A stretch of DNA of 64,000 nt from Diplosphaera chodatii (GCA_032358165.1 JAALGY010000062.1:682001-746000), one strand, 5' to 3'. Counted from the first letter of the stretch, positions 11,501-24,504 are shown. A program made the numbers and translations. Notes: generated by a model from the letters alone, not told the origin.

Positions 11501-14500
11501 TGCAGCACCTGGCGCATCGATGAGCACGCACGGCACAGGCATCAGCGAGGTGTCTGCTGTGGCACACCCAGACTTGGCAGCAGGGCCAACGAGAGATGCA
11601 GAAACTGGCAGCAGGCAGCCGGCGCCACAGCAGGTCTTGTACATTCAGATGGAGTACTGCCCCCGCACGCTGCGGCAGGTGAGTATCACGGCTGCATGCC
11701 ATCACTTCACGTTGGTTGGCCGGCCTGTTTGCGTGCGGAGGCAATCAGCGACATGTGTTGCCGCAGCATGTAGAAGCTGATATGCAGGCGCTTAATGGCG
11801 ACGCGCTTGTGAATGGCGATGGTGCAGTGGACGAGGCAGCGGCGTGGCAGGTATGCAGCGCAATTGAACCGCAGCGACGTCGTCCATAGCAGCTGCTGGT
11901 CCTCAGAGTTTCACCAGGCAGCGCTCTTATGCTCAACTTTGCTCCATACACAGGTCGTCAGGCAGATGCTGTCCGGGCTGGCATACATCCATGCACAAGT
12001 ACGCTGCTAGAAATTGTCAAAGCCCACGAATGTGTCGCAGCTATAGCTCGGTGCTGAGTCCGTGCAACCACATGCATTCGTTGGAACGGCTGTCGCTCCT
12101 CGTCATGCAGGGCATCATTCATCGGGACCTGAACCCCAACAATCTATTCTTTGACGCACGCGGTGATATCCGGCTGGGCGATTTTGGCCTCGCCAAGTTT
12201 ACAGCTGCCGGTGCCAGCGATGACGCCAACGAGCAGGTCTGCAGTCACGGAACGTTGCTACGATGTCACATGACCACGTCTGTGTCAGTTTGAAATCTGC
12301 TGGAGTGTGTGGACGATCAAGTGCATGCCAACTTGCATGTCATGGTGTGCAGACAGCAGCAGCGGGCCTGCAGCAGCCATCAGGCAAGGGTCTGCAGTCC
12401 GAAGCATCAGGGGTGATGGGAACAAGCTTCTACATCAGCCCAGAGATCGAGCAGGTGCAGGAAGTGCAACGATAGGGTGCTGGTTGCCAGGCTGTGCCTA
12501 CACCCCTTCACACCCCTAACAAGGCTGCCTGGGTGCCCTCGCCTACACATCATCCGGTAGAATTTCTGCCTGCAGGGCAGCCCATCGTATGATGAGCGAG
12601 TGGACATCTTCAGCGCGGGTGTTACCGTGTTTGAGCTGTTCCGGCCCTTCCCTACAGGTACACTTGCTGCCAAATTCATTGCATCCTGGCTTGTGCTAGC
12701 CTTGCCGTACTCTGCTTGATGCGAGTGGTGAAGTGATGTGTGTCGACTGTACCCATCACCCAGGCATGGAACGGGTCGTCACACTGCGAGAGCTGCGGGA
12801 CCATGGCAGCCCGCCAGAAGACTTTGCAAAGAGGCACCCTCAGGTGTTGTTCCTGTATGTGTGCCATGCTGCAGTTGTACACCTCTGGCCTGCACAGCTT
12901 GTGCCACCGCGACGAATCTGTTGTCGTGCAGGTGGCACAGCTTGTCGGCTGGCTCATGGCGGCCGATGCTGCCAGCCGCCCCACGGCCCGTGAGGTGCGG
13001 GACCGCAACCTTGCAATCCTTCATGTGACCTTCATGTCGGTGTGCTTCACATCGATGAAGCAGCACCTGCATGCCACACGTGAGGCACATCGTAGGCCCA
13101 TCGTAGGCCTGGATGGCGCCCTGGCCTCCTGCGCGTGAGATGGGGTTCTCAAAGGGGGGAGCGGGAGTGTGCAGGTGCTGGCCTCGGAGCTGCTGCCGCC
13201 GACGGTGGGCGACCAGGCGCTGACGGACATGCTGCGCTCGCTGCCCGACTCGCCGGAGACGCTGGACCGCGTCGTGGCGGCCGTGTTCGCCTCCAGCCCG
13301 CCCGTGCCCGCCTCCGCTGCCGGCGCCGCGGACGCTGCCGGCTCCCCGCTCCCTCTGCAGGTGTGCAAGGCGGCGCTGTAATGCGGTGATCCCTGAGCCG
13401 AAGTGGGACTAAACTGCACCTGAGGGCGAAGACGCTGTCAGGTGAAGACCTTCGTCATGTGCTGTGCTGCCAGCAGATGGGTGCAAGAGACAGGGTGATG
13501 GAGGCGCTGCGGACCGTCTTCAGCCGGCACGGCGCTGTGGCAGCCACCTCAGCCGCCATGGGTCTTGCCACGGACGAGGTGGGCATGCATCGTTGGGAAA
13601 TCAGACGGGCTCAGAGCTTGTCGTGGCTAGCTTGCGCTCCGTGATATGCTTGTTGTGAAGACGACCATGGTAGTAGCAAAGAGGCAGCATGCGTCAGGCC
13701 GGCAACTGTGCATCTGCAGGACGACAGGGCGGGGGCGCCGGTGCTGCTGGCGCCGACCGGGGAGCGGCTGGCGCTGCGGCACGAGATGCGGCGGTCGTTT
13801 GCCGCGTGGCTCAGCCGCCAGGCCGCCTCCGCTGCCCAAGGTAGCCCGCCCACCTTCAGTGGCTAGGTGGATGATGCATGGCTGACAGTCCAGCGTCATT
13901 TGTGCACTGGATCCTCGCAGACAGCCAACAGGAGCACGATCTGGAGGTGCTCAACGCAGTGGTACACTGGAGGCACAACAGAAGGTCACGAAGACAACTT
14001 GTACTGTGCAGTGGGGGAGGTGGTTGAGGCGCTGCGGCGGTATGAGGTTGCCACAGTGCGGCGGCGTGGCGGCGGGCGCGGCCCCCCCGTAGCGCACCTG
14101 GCCGCTGACCTGGACTTTGTTGCGCCCCGGGCCATGACCGCCGCAGAGGCAGCGCTGCCCGAAGCCGAGGTCATCCTGGTGAGGACCCTCCCAGCAGACA
14201 GGCTGCCTGCCTGGGTCCCGGTGGCGCCGCCGGAGGCCGGAACGTGACAGCGCGTGCTCAGCTGTGCAATCGGCGCCACCGCTGCTGTCACCTCCGCTGC
14301 TGGCGACTGTCCTCGTCAAAGCCTCACGTGCTGCACAACAGTGCTTTGCCGCAACGCATTCTCATACGGGGCCAGGCGGCGACGGAGGTGGTGGTGGCTG
14401 TCCCGGAGGCAGGCAGCTTTGAGGTGCGGCTGGGGCACATCGCCCTGCTGGAGGCGGCGCTGCGGTTCGCACAGCTGCCCGGGGGCCGCGATGCACGCGG

Positions 14501-16263
14501 CGCGGCGCAGCAGCTGCTCGCCACCGCCGCCAGTGCAAGCCCCGCGAATGCAGCTGCCCGCGCAAAGTGCTGGCCTGCCATCAGGTGATCGTATTTATGA
14601 AGAATATAGAAAATCCCTCGCGCGCTGCTAGCCAAGCAGATACCGCGGTGAACCGCACACAAGCTGCCGTCCGGCAGCCCAGCGCAGCAACTGCAGCACG
14701 ACCAGGAACCCTAGGCGTGCTGCAGGGTGGGGCTGGAGGGCCTGGGGCTGGACGGCGCGGCGATGGGCCGCTGCCGCGCGCTGGTGCTGCAGCTGCCGGG
14801 GGAGGCGGCGGCGGCGCTGCACCGCCTGCGCTCCCGCCTGGCGCCGCCCACCGGCGGGGCCCTCCCTGGAGCGCTGGCGGCCGCCCTGGACCACCTGCAG
14901 GTGGGGAGGTTGTTCGAGGGTACACCAGACCACAATGTGGCTGCTGCTTGTTGCTCTGCTTGCAACAGATGGCCGCAGCATGCCCCGGCTGCTACTTGCA
15001 TGTCAAACCTTCTGATGAATGTTTGAGCCCACTGCATGATGCCTGGTGCACTTCTGCCTGGGGTCTGCTTGCACGACACAGGGACAGTGGGAAGGCTGGC
15101 GTGGTGGTGTTCAGGACACACGTGCGCCCTGCTGCGCAGGCGCTGGTGGGCCACCTGGCGGCGTGGGGCGTGCCGCCCTCGGCGCTGGTGGTGGACCCGC
15201 TGCTGCCGCCGCACGCGGACCACTTTGCCGCCGCGCTGTGGCAGGTGCACCTGCTGCAGCCGGGCACCGGCGCCACGTCCCTCCTGGCCGTCGGTGAGCG
15301 CCTGGCCGGCTTCGGGCACTGCTGCCGCTGCCTGCAAGCCTTGCCTACACAGCGTCACCACCTGATGCGCGGACCAGATCGCCTGCTGCTTTGGAGGGTG
15401 CTCAAGCAGCCACTGGCAAGCGCTGCGTGAGAAGCCTTGTCATGTTACATGCAGGTGGCCGCTACGATGTACTGCTGGATCGCATGTGGCCGGCGGCGGC
15501 ACTGGCGCTGGGCGGGCCGCCTGGCGCCGTGGGCATCACGCTGAGCGCTGACCGCCTGGTGGCGGCGGTCTCCGGGGCGGCTGCTCTGGGGGCGCGCCCG
15601 GAGCCGACCGGCCTGCCGCCGCGGCCCTCGCAGGTGCTCCACACAGCGTGCGTGAGTGCGGATGCCGTGGCTCCCTGATGCACAGGCCTGCGCGCCTGGC
15701 AGAAGGTGTGCTTGCAGTGCGTGTCCCTCATGCGGGGGCATTCACGGGGTTGCAGGTTGCCCAGCACTGACAGAGACGTCGTCCAATTCACGCTGGCCTT
15801 AAGGGTGCAGCACCCTGCCTGCAGGCGGACGTGCTGGTGTGCGCGAGGGGCGGCGGCGGGCTGCTGCGGGAGCGCATGGCGCTCGTGTCAGCCCTGTGGG
15901 CGGCGGGGCTGAGTGCAGAGCTGCTTCCCGCAGCCGCGCCGTCAGCCACGGCGCAGTACGAGTACGCGCATGCAGCCGGCATCGCCTGGATGGTCACGCT
16001 GCAGGCCGCCAAACTGTCGTCATCCGACACCGTGGTGGTGAGCAGTTCACTGCAACAGCGGCACAAGATGCCACCCAGCATGAACGTTGCCAAGCGACGT
16101 ATGCTGCCAGCACACTGCGAACATCTGAGGTGTTGGTCTGCCACCTGAGCAGGTCAAGAACCTGGAGCGCAAGGGTGCAGAAGAGGAGGCGGTGCCATAT
16201 GCAGATGTCGCACGCTTTCTGCAGGCGAGATATGTTTATGATCACCATTTCCGCGGCAAGTAA
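8546..16263 (+). CDS. GCN2: GCN2-type eIF2-alpha kinase (RWD, kinase, HisRS-like domains)
   Basis: Senses uncharged tRNA and phosphorylates eIF2-alpha to slow translation during amino-acid starvation. Twenty-five exons: 8546-8742, 8889-9108, 9222-9750, 9857-10032, 10160-10249, 10413-10571, 10763-10951, 11076-11678, 11788-11850, 11954-11998, 12111-12235, 12353-12454, 12576-12657, 12764-12843, 12932-12994, 13175-13360, 13474-13578, 13720-13840, 14012-14178, 14376-14584, 14726-14900, 15140-15293, 15455-15633, 15825-16037, 16153-16263. Order: RWD domain (exons 1-2: EELAALEAIYGDD, CPPNYPSAE-like LPPNYPSAE); kinase domain with GRGASGVV, YAIKRI, a long low-complexity insert (exon 8), HRDLNPNN, GDFGLAKF, GTSFYISPEI; HisRS-like domain with LADLDFV, LPEAEVI, AVGGRYDVLLDRMWP; and an anticodon-binding-like end. 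The start of exon 9 is ambiguous (11767 or 11788, both in frame). Confidence 0.92.
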
Positions 16264-17098
16264 AGTCAGATCCAAGTTAACGCCCAACTTGCATACGCTC
16301 GTTCACGCTGTGCCAGACAGGCTGTTGCCTGAAGTGCATTGTACACCCCACGGCGCAGGATGCTATTGCCGGTGGCCTGCATCATGGCAGCGCGCGGCCC
16401 GACCTTCTGCGCAGCACCTCGCTTCTAGCAGCTTCAGCACATGGCAACAATGCGGCAGGAGCCCTCGGGACTGCAGCTGGTGGTCAGGATGCCGAGGGTG
16501 GGCATGGTGACGGAGGTGTCCCCAGCTGGCGGGAGGGCCGCCGCCGGGGCCGACGCTGATCTGGGCAGCGGCATGGCTCAAAACTTGGTGAAGATGGTCT
16601 TCATGGTTTTGCTGATGGCACACTACACACCCAACCTCAGTTCATCGTCACTACCCTGGATGCACCAGCCCCTTCCCTGGTGCTGTAGACTACCAGCGCA
16701 CGTCGCTGACTGTATACTGCAGCTCATTATGGCCCCGAAGACTGGCAGGACTTCAGTGTTGAAGTGGATATCAGTCTGTTGAAGGATGTTGTACAGTTTG
16801 GTTGCATACCACAGTCTGGCTGTCAGCGTGTGTCTGCACAACTTGTGGGTTTTCTGTGGCGCAACTTCAAAATGCTGGCACACATCTGAGCAACAGTACC
16901 AAGTCTTTGCAACACGCAGCATGGTTGTACAGCAACAGCAAAGCCGCCGGCCGAACGAGCCTCTGATGCGAACTCTGCTTTGGACTCCATGAGCACCAGG
17001 GGCTGTTGTTGCATGACCAGCCAGCTTGCAATGTGGCCACTGGTCCTGACACACAAGCCTCAGCTCCCAAAAGAGTGAGAAAGCCGAGCGGGCGCTGC
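16264..17098. other. intergenic region between convergent genes (GCN2 / F-box)
   Basis: About 835 bases between two converging stops. It should contain both 3' UTRs. I found no further gene and no clear TGTAA signal for either. Confidence 0.4.
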
Positions 17099-20000
17099 TC
17101 ACGGCGGCAGCGGGAGCGGCGCGTAGTCGATGATGTGGCGGAAGTGCTCGTCGGCGTCGTCAAACAGCATCGACACCACGGACGTGCCCCCGGCCTCGTC
17201 CTTGTACATCAGGAACTGCAGGCAGGGTCACACGAGGTGGCGTCACATTCTGCACCTCCACAAGATGCCTGGCTGCTGGGTGCACCCGTCTGCTCCAATG
17301 CCTCTTTGATGACAGCATTGATACGCACATCCCCATGCTCCTGGAGATGGCCGACATGGTTCGCGAGGCATGGTTGAGATGATGGGTGTGAGGTAAGAGT
17401 GTCACCTGGCCGCGGGACCAGACGGGGTCCCAGATGCCGGGGATGTAGCTCATCTGGCCGTTGGCGCGGTACCTGGCCAGCACCTCCCGCTCCCCCAGGT
17501 TGATGTACTCCATCCCGCTCTCCTGGAACGCCACTGCGGGCGCAGCGCAGACCAGGGGTGTTCCCCTCACGCCCAGTGCGTAGATCAGCTGTTCACCTGG
17601 CCCCAGCTTGACTGGATGACCGTCGCGGGCTGGAGCCGTCAGCACCACTGACGCGCTACCTCCAGTTCCGCAACGACAGATCGAGAGATGCACCTATGGG
17701 GCGCGGCTGTGTGGCGCCGTCGTCCACGACCTCCCGGCCGGTGTAGTGCCCCAGGGTGGGCGCCTCGTCCAGCGTGAACAGCGTCACCTTGCCCGCCGGC
17801 ACATTGCGGTCGCCCGTCACCTGCAGTGAGGCATGCCAGGGGTGTTGACTTCTTTTGCAGTGCTTGCAAACTTACAGAGCGTATAAGCAGCATGGGCACT
17901 TTACTTATGGGCTGCGGTTTGTTGTTGCCTTCAAAGTTACATGCAGTGTGTGCAGCAGCAGAGGTCCTGTCATATGCTGTAAGCGTTCACACCCTGATTG
18001 CACAGCAGCCATCCTGCAAGCATGTGTCCCGACACGATCAGGGTGCAGTGCCCAGGGCACCTTCATGCACACTAGGCGGGGGGCAGCGGCGCAGGGGCAG
18101 TGGGGCTCCCCCGGCTCGCAGCCCTCCGCCAGCCGCAGGTAGATGATCTCCAGCCCGTGCGGGCCGTAGCACCCCGTCCAATACCCCTGCGGATGCCAGG
18201 CGCCCGGCTGGTCAGGCTGCTGTGGTCCACTGGCGGCGGCAAGTCACGGGGCTCAACACCCGGTGCGTGGGACTGGGACGCAGACTGGCGAGACGTCCCT
18301 CGGGGCTGTCAAGATCTGACGTGGTTTTGCGTTGACATTTCGAGACCGGGCGAATGCAATCCGCAGGCCCCACCTCGAGGCGGCTGAGGGCTGAGAGCGC
18401 AGGGAAGGGCTGGCCCTGGGCCAGCGGCGGCAGCGGCGGCAGCACGCCCTCCGAGTGCAGCGGCGTCGGTGCCGGCAGCCGCTGGAAGGTCAGCACCTGC
18501 AAGCGTGTGCGATGGCGTTCTTAGGCCAGGCTTCTTACCTCGGGAATTTGTGACGCCTTTGCATGCATCAGACACGCCACAAATATGCACAAGTTTGATT
18601 GCGTGGGTGGTTGTGCAGCATGGCGCCTGCAGTGCTTGCGTCCGTGGCATACGGCACGAACTGGTGCACAATGAGGGAGTCTGCGAAGCAGGGCACGCCT
18701 CGCCGGGAGTCACCTGCTGTTGGGCGTCCAGGGGGTGAAACATGCGCATCCAGCGCAGCCGCTGGTGGTCCCATGCCAGGGGCCCCAGCCCCAGCGCCTG
18801 CCCTGGAGCAGCCGGCGCGGGCTCCTGCTCCTCCAGCTGCGGCATGCAGCACACGTGAGGCAGTTGTGCGCTCATCTGCAGTGGCTGAGCAGCGCTGCAC
18901 AACCACACGTGGACAGCGTTCTCTGAAGGTGGCAGCGGTCATCAATACCGCTGGCAGCATTATGGGTGAAGAGCCCACCTGGTGCTGCCCCGGCGGATTT
19001 TGCCCCGGCGGCGGCTCATTTGGCTGCACCGCCTGCAGCCACAGCACAGCAGAGCACTTGACAGCATGCTCGGACTTTTGAGAGGGCGGTAGGCGTGGAC
19101 AACGCATGTGCGCCAGCATTCAAAAGCCACACACGACTGTCGTGCAGCAGGTGCTGACCTGGGGCGCAAACACAAACTGGTTGCCGAATATGGGCTGCTG
19201 TGGGCCGGCGGCCACGCCATTGTGCCCCTGGACAGGCATCAGCACACCGGCAGCAGCGCCGCCGCCCCCCATCTCCTGCTGCAGCCCCCGCTGCGAGATC
19301 CTGCATTTGAATTGCACAATGAATGCACACGTGCTGAGTCCTGGGGCACCAGATACGAAATGAACAGAGAGGGCCACAGGGATGCTTGTGCAGGTGCGCC
19401 ATGCTCTTGCACGAACCACAGCTGATGCTTGCCCAAGACCTCAGATGCAGTGGCGGTCCGACTGACAGGCAGCGAGAACAGCATTCTAGCAGCATCTGAG
19501 ATGGCAGTCCTCAGAAGGAGGCCCACGCATTGGAGGTAGCAGCCGGTGAGAGTGCCAATACCTGTGAACTAGGGAGCCATGGCCGTGGATGAAGCTGGCG
19601 GGCACACGTCCCGTCGTCAGCGTCAGCCGCTGACCATCCTTGTGCATCCGCAGCCGTGCTGGCTGGCTTGCATAGTCAACTGTGGAGATGCGCACCTGTG
19701 ACACATGGTCTCCCTCGGATTCTGGGCCAAGTTTGATGCACATGTGTGATGCAGACGAGGTTGCCACAGTGCGTGCCAGACTGTCCCGGCACATGCTGCT
19801 ATGCCATGTGATATATTCCTATCCGCACCAGGGAGCTGCGTTTATCGCAGCACGCTGCTGATGCCGAGAAGATGGTCTCCTTCGGCTCTCCCGTGGCAAT
19901 CACAGAGCGCCCAATCAAGTGGCCACGCTGTGGCTTGACCTGCAGTAGAATCGGACAACTGTGACTGCTCTTCATCAAGTGACCAGTGGTTGTTTGGGCA

Positions 20001-20693
20001 GAAGAACATAAGGTGAGTTGTTGTGGAGTCACCAGCACACCGCACCTGCAGCAGCTCCCCATACGGCTCAGCGCCATCATCCACACGCTGCCACAGGCCA
20101 GAGGGCCAGCCGCCCAGCTGATGCAGCACCTGCAATGCATCGCAATGTTGTTCTGCACCATCGCGCTGACGACTCATGGTGTGTCAGTCGCACCCTGTGA
20201 AGGCTATCAGCCAACGTAGCTGTTGTGGGCAGTCATCATCGCACGCCGTACCTGATACAGTGCGCGGAAGCTGGGCAGGCCAAGTTGCTCCCGCAACGTC
20301 GCTGGCGCATCGAAGTTGGGCAGCCGCCCCGGCGAGGCGTCCTCCTGACCGTCCAGCAGCTGCCGGCAGAACGTCTCCCACGTCACCTCGTCCTGCAGGG
20401 GTGCACAGCCGCGATCATGGAATGGCTTGCGGCAGGTACAGGGCGGCAGGTGCTGCTGCTGCACAGACCGTGCAACCACCATGGCGCCATCGTGTGGCTC
20501 GCATTCCTTCGATGTGTAGCACTTGATCTGATCGCACCTCCGAGGCGACCTCAGCCAGCCTCGAGCATGTTGTCGCAAGGGTGCAAACATCCCGCGGGCG
20601 CAGCTGCCGCAGGACCAGCCGCAGGCAGTCCGCCGACAGGTCTAGCAGGCAGGTGTGCGAGTGGCACCGCTTCTCCGATGGGCTGCCTCCCAT
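17099..20693 (-). CDS. F-box protein, FBXO31-like
   Basis: Substrate-recognition subunit of an SCF ubiquitin ligase. The ATG at 20693 opens exon 1 (20538-20693), which carries the F-box: LSADCLRLVLRQLRPRDVC...C.RLAEVASE. Following exons: 20252-20392 (WETFCRQLL), 20046-20129 (LGGWPSGLWQ), 19829-19939 (KPQRGHLIGRSVIATG), 19562-19695, a probable exon near 19427-19489, 19159-19290, 18714-18836, 18374-18496, 18073-18186 (GPHGLEIIYLRLAEG), 17694-17820 (VTGDRNVPAGKVTLFTLDE), 17406-17647 and 17099-17215. The TGDxNVPAG(K/Q)VT element after a HGLE(I/V) strand is the mark of the FBXO31 carboxy-terminal beta domain. Phases agree, except that the exon near 19430 is placed only tentatively. In animals this family recognises damaged C-terminal amides and cyclin D1; the algal substrate is unknown. 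Confidence 0.75.
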
Positions 20694-21450
20694 GCTTTGG
20701 TCACGATCCCATGCACAGCACTGACCTGCAAGCTGGCAATCTCACGACAGAACACGCGCCGAGCAAACGCAAACTTGCAGGTGGATGATAGCCTGCGTAA
20801 TGTTGTGCGAAGCAGGGGCTGAGCACGCCTGACACTGGGCACGCCTCCGAAAGGGTGACAATCTTAACACCCCGAGCGAGCGAGACACATGATGCTTGGA
20901 TCAGCTAGTATGTGGGCCGCAATTGCGTCGCAGCGACTGTGGAGCCGTCACCATGCGACATCGTTTGTGCACAGTCCTTCAGCCGTCTGCGGGTGCAAAC
21001 CTAGCGGGCAGAGGTGCATGACTAATCCAAGGGGCATTTTGGACAAGGCTGCCACTGCCAGCACGCTTGAGACGTCAATCATCTACCTGTAGCTTGGGTG
21101 TTTTCAAGAGATTGGGTATGTCTGGTACTCAAGGAGAAGCCCTGAGCTACGAGCATGGCTGTCCGCGGTCATTTGACCTGAGCTGCTTTGCTGAATGGAG
21201 GCTGCGCCAGTCTTGAAAGACAGTATACGATGGGTGCATATACAGCACCGGCAAACTCCCCGATGAACGAGCAAAATGCATATCCACAGCGGTCTGGATG
21301 ATGCTTCCTAGATAGCCTGACCGTCCGACTTGCGAGCGACTGGCGGTCAGGACCTCAGCTCTGGATGATTAGCATGACAGCACGCTTTCGCATTTGTCCT
21401 CCAGTTGACAATGCTGCATAGTACACGGATATAAGGTGGTACATGTTCAC
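20694..21450. promoter_or_regulatory. intergenic region upstream of the F-box gene, downstream of FBPase
   Basis: Both neighbours are on the minus strand, so this 757-base stretch holds the promoter of the F-box gene and the 3' UTR of FBPase. No gene was seen in it. Confidence 0.4.
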
Positions 21451-22182
21451 CTATACATTGTATGTCTTCTTCGAGTTTTGCTGAATGTCACCATAGCTTA
21501 TCAGCTCCTCAATATCATCCGGTGACCCCAAAAACACCGGCAGCCGCTCATGAGTGCTGGTGGGCTTGATGCTGAGGAGGTCGCGCTTGCCATCAGTCCC
21601 CTGCGCCGGCAGCACAGCTGGTCAGCACAGGAAACGAGCATAGTTTGCGAGCTTTGCAGGCTGTACACAAAGCCATGCAAAGATGCTGCATAGAACCAAC
21701 CTTGCCGCCGACGTTCTCCAGCAGGAATGCCAGCGGGGCGGCCTCATACACAAGGCGTAGATGCGAGCGCGGGTTGGCTGCCCAGCCGCCATAGCACAAG
21801 GTGCGGTGCACATCAGCTACCTGCAACCAATAGGCGAACTTTATCATGTCAAGAGAACATTTCTGTGTTCACACGCCCCATTGCGCACGGCAAAAAGCCA
21901 TTGCTGCAGCGCCTGCAGCCCGAATGCAGAGGCCACTGCCACACGTGATCCTAGCTGCCAGTCCATCATGACCTCAGACAGGCTATCGTAGTGGCCACAA
22001 TGAGACCTCACGACACCCTGGTCGCACCAGGGAGCAGACGTATCTGGCGCTGTATTGTTTGCCGCTCTGCCCGCGCCCAGCCCGCACATCATCGATGTAC
22101 CGCTTCAGGCCGTCCGGCCAGTCGGGGTACCGCGCGTCGTTCAGGCTGTAGATCTGGCCTGGGCCACACACGGAAGCTGTCG

Positions 22183-22236
<54 letters not shown>

Positions 22237-24059
22237 CCTGGTGTGCTTCATTAGTACTCCAGTACAGAGTACTCTACCCAGACCACAGTACACACCACCA
22301 CATTATGCTGCCCTACTTTATGCTGCCCTAAGTGGCACAATGGAATCTGCTCGAACCTTATTTGAGCACTACAGCGACACGCATCGATCGACCATGGCAA
22401 TGAGACACCAGCCGCACCTCGTGGCGGGATGCGGATGTCGGGGTGCGTTGCCACAAACTCGCCAATGGTCGTGTCCAGCGTGAAGCCTGCGGCGCTGCCG
22501 CCCCCCAGCGTGGCCACCAGCATCGTGGCGCTTGAGTACAGCGCATACCTGTGTAGCAGATAACTGTCAACTTGATTGGGATGCAGCAAGCAGCCTTGCC
22601 TTGTGCATGGAGACAGGCACCACAGCAGGCGACATGTGTGATCGAGTCGCACCCAGAAGCCAGCTGCTCAGAGCCCCGTCGCAGGACAACGTCCACTGAC
22701 GATTGCCCTGTTTCATTCAGAGGCGCAGTTAACATGGCACGACCATGCAGCCGCATGATAGGTTCTACATCAGAAGGAGCATCGTATCTCTGTGCTGGTG
22801 ACCTGGCCTGCTGGTCATGATGAAGTGGCGTGCATGGGCTTATAGCAGCACGCTGGTGCCCGTCTGGCACCGCATAGATGCCGAAGATGGTGCCTGTTGG
22901 GATCGAGCACTCTATGTTGCGGGAGCCATCGAGGGGGTCGAACACTACAACATAGCGACCGCCCCCATCCAGATGCACCTGCATCATGACAGGAGCTACA
23001 TACCATACAGCCGTCCAGTCCGCTGGTCAATCCCAAGACCGGCTTTGTAGGCTCATCTCAGAGCATCAATTCAGGATACGACTGCAACAGCATGAGCAAA
23101 GATGCGGCGGCGTTCACAGCAGCTGCGCACCGGCTCATCATCCTCCTCGGAGGCTATGACCGCTACCAGCCCAGTTGCTGCCAGTGCTGCCTTGAGAATT
23201 TCGTTCTGCGGAGGAGCGATGGCCATGTAAGTATCCGCTAAACCCACATGCTATCACACTGGCTATCACTAAAGGGGGGAGGCAGCTGGTGCCAGGCGGT
23301 GCAGGGTTTGGCTGCCTAAAATTGATTAGAGCGTACCGCTACGATGTCCAGCTGCTTTGGCGCATCACGTGCGGAGCTGACGCTGGGCAGGTCTGCTGCA
23401 GCGAAGGATCCGCCCACCTGCTGGATGGCTGCCTGCAGGAGTGAAGGTTCCACATCTACAGGCCGTTCCAGACGAAATTGATCAAGGCACTCGATGCAGC
23501 ACGAACAGATAGCCCTGCTGGCAGCTCACCTGAGACACTGCAAATGCGATCTGCTTTGCCGCTGTCTGCAGCGCCGAGAAGAGCAATACCATGTCAGCAG
23601 CATTGCGGCCATCGACTCCCTCTGCTGTCTCTGCCACCCATGCTGTCAGTGTCTGCAGCGACCTGTACAAGTTGTGGATTGATCTGTACCCTGAAAGAAC
23701 ATGCCAAAAATAACACTAGAAAATAGTGTGATGCTCGATGTGCACCTGATGGGTTGGCCATCCCCGCCGTCTGCCGCTGCATGGGCAATGTTTCGCAGCT
23801 GGCTGAGCATCTTGCGCTGCTGCAAACCGAGATGATGCCCTTGTGCTACGCTACGTCGACTGCAGATGTTGGTTGTATGCCACGGTGTTCCTGTCAGTTC
23901 TGCTGCCGCTGTGATGATGCGCCTGCGCTGTGCATGCTGCAGCGAACGTGGTCCAGCCCTGACTGCTCGCACACAGAACGGACAGCAACACACCCGGTGA
24001 CGCAATAGTGCCGTGGAACTCAACACGTGTGGAGTTTGCGTTCTTGTGATAGTCGTCAT
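21451..24059 (-). CDS. FBP: Fructose-1,6-bisphosphatase, probably plastid-targeted
   Basis: Hydrolyses fructose 1,6-bisphosphate to fructose 6-phosphate in the Calvin cycle or gluconeogenesis. Nine exons join in phase: 23746-24059, 23530-23662, 23337-23432, 23131-23205, 22653-22978, 22418-22548, 22028-22158, 21701-21820, 21451-21600; about 491 residues. Key motifs: [24 protein letters not shown] with [48 protein letters not shown] and FLLENVGGK. The first exon (ATG 24059) gives about 100 residues rich in Ser, Thr, Arg and His with few acids, like a chloroplast transit peptide. The loop after IFGIY is about 60 residues long but lacks the cysteine pair of the thioredoxin-regulated plastid enzyme, and the usual CQPG is LRRG. 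SBPase is excluded by the [13 protein letters not shown] context. Confidence 0.88.
22184..22235. repeat. (TG)n microsatellite
   Basis: About 52 bases of uninterrupted TG/GT dinucleotides, inside the FBPase intron between exons 22418-22548 and 22028-22158. Confidence 0.97.
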
Positions 24060-24504
24060 CAATGCATCCTAGCGCACGGCCGGTAGGAGCGCAGGTTTGC
24101 AAGTCTTCTAATCAATATCAAGGCGAGCAGAAAGTTTGACTCTGATGGCGATGAAATAATGCCTGCAACATCAGAAGCTCACGCTATGACACGCTTTGAC
24201 TGACTTGTCATCTGTTGATCGCACACGGTGATCTACGCACCGTGGTTGTGTAGTAGAGCTCGTATCCGAACTGGACTTTGCTGGCAAGCCAGTATCTCGC
24301 TCCACAATCTGAACGGTGGCCCTCATCAAAGCAAGAGTGAGATGTATGTATTGTTGGAAGATGTTGATGGCGCCGGCAGGGCTTATGGCGGTGCAGGGCA
24401 GCCGTGGCCTCATGGACTACTGTCAGCATGATCCCAGCTTTTCCGTACTTCCTTGTTCACATCGACAGGCACGCATTGGTCCGCAGCAAAAGGCAGGGAG
24501 AGTG
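24060..24504. promoter_or_regulatory. intergenic region upstream of FBPase
   Basis: A 445-base gap between two minus-strand genes: the FBPase promoter and 5' UTR plus the 3' end of the R3H gene. No gene seen. Confidence 0.4.

Noticed and set aside
22055..22483. plus-strand frame with a long Cys-Val run
   Set aside because: The run is translation of the TG microsatellite inside an FBPase intron.
21451..24059. sedoheptulose-1,7-bisphosphatase
   Set aside because: The sequence after the DPLDGS metal site and the GFTLD..GEF block are of FBPase type.
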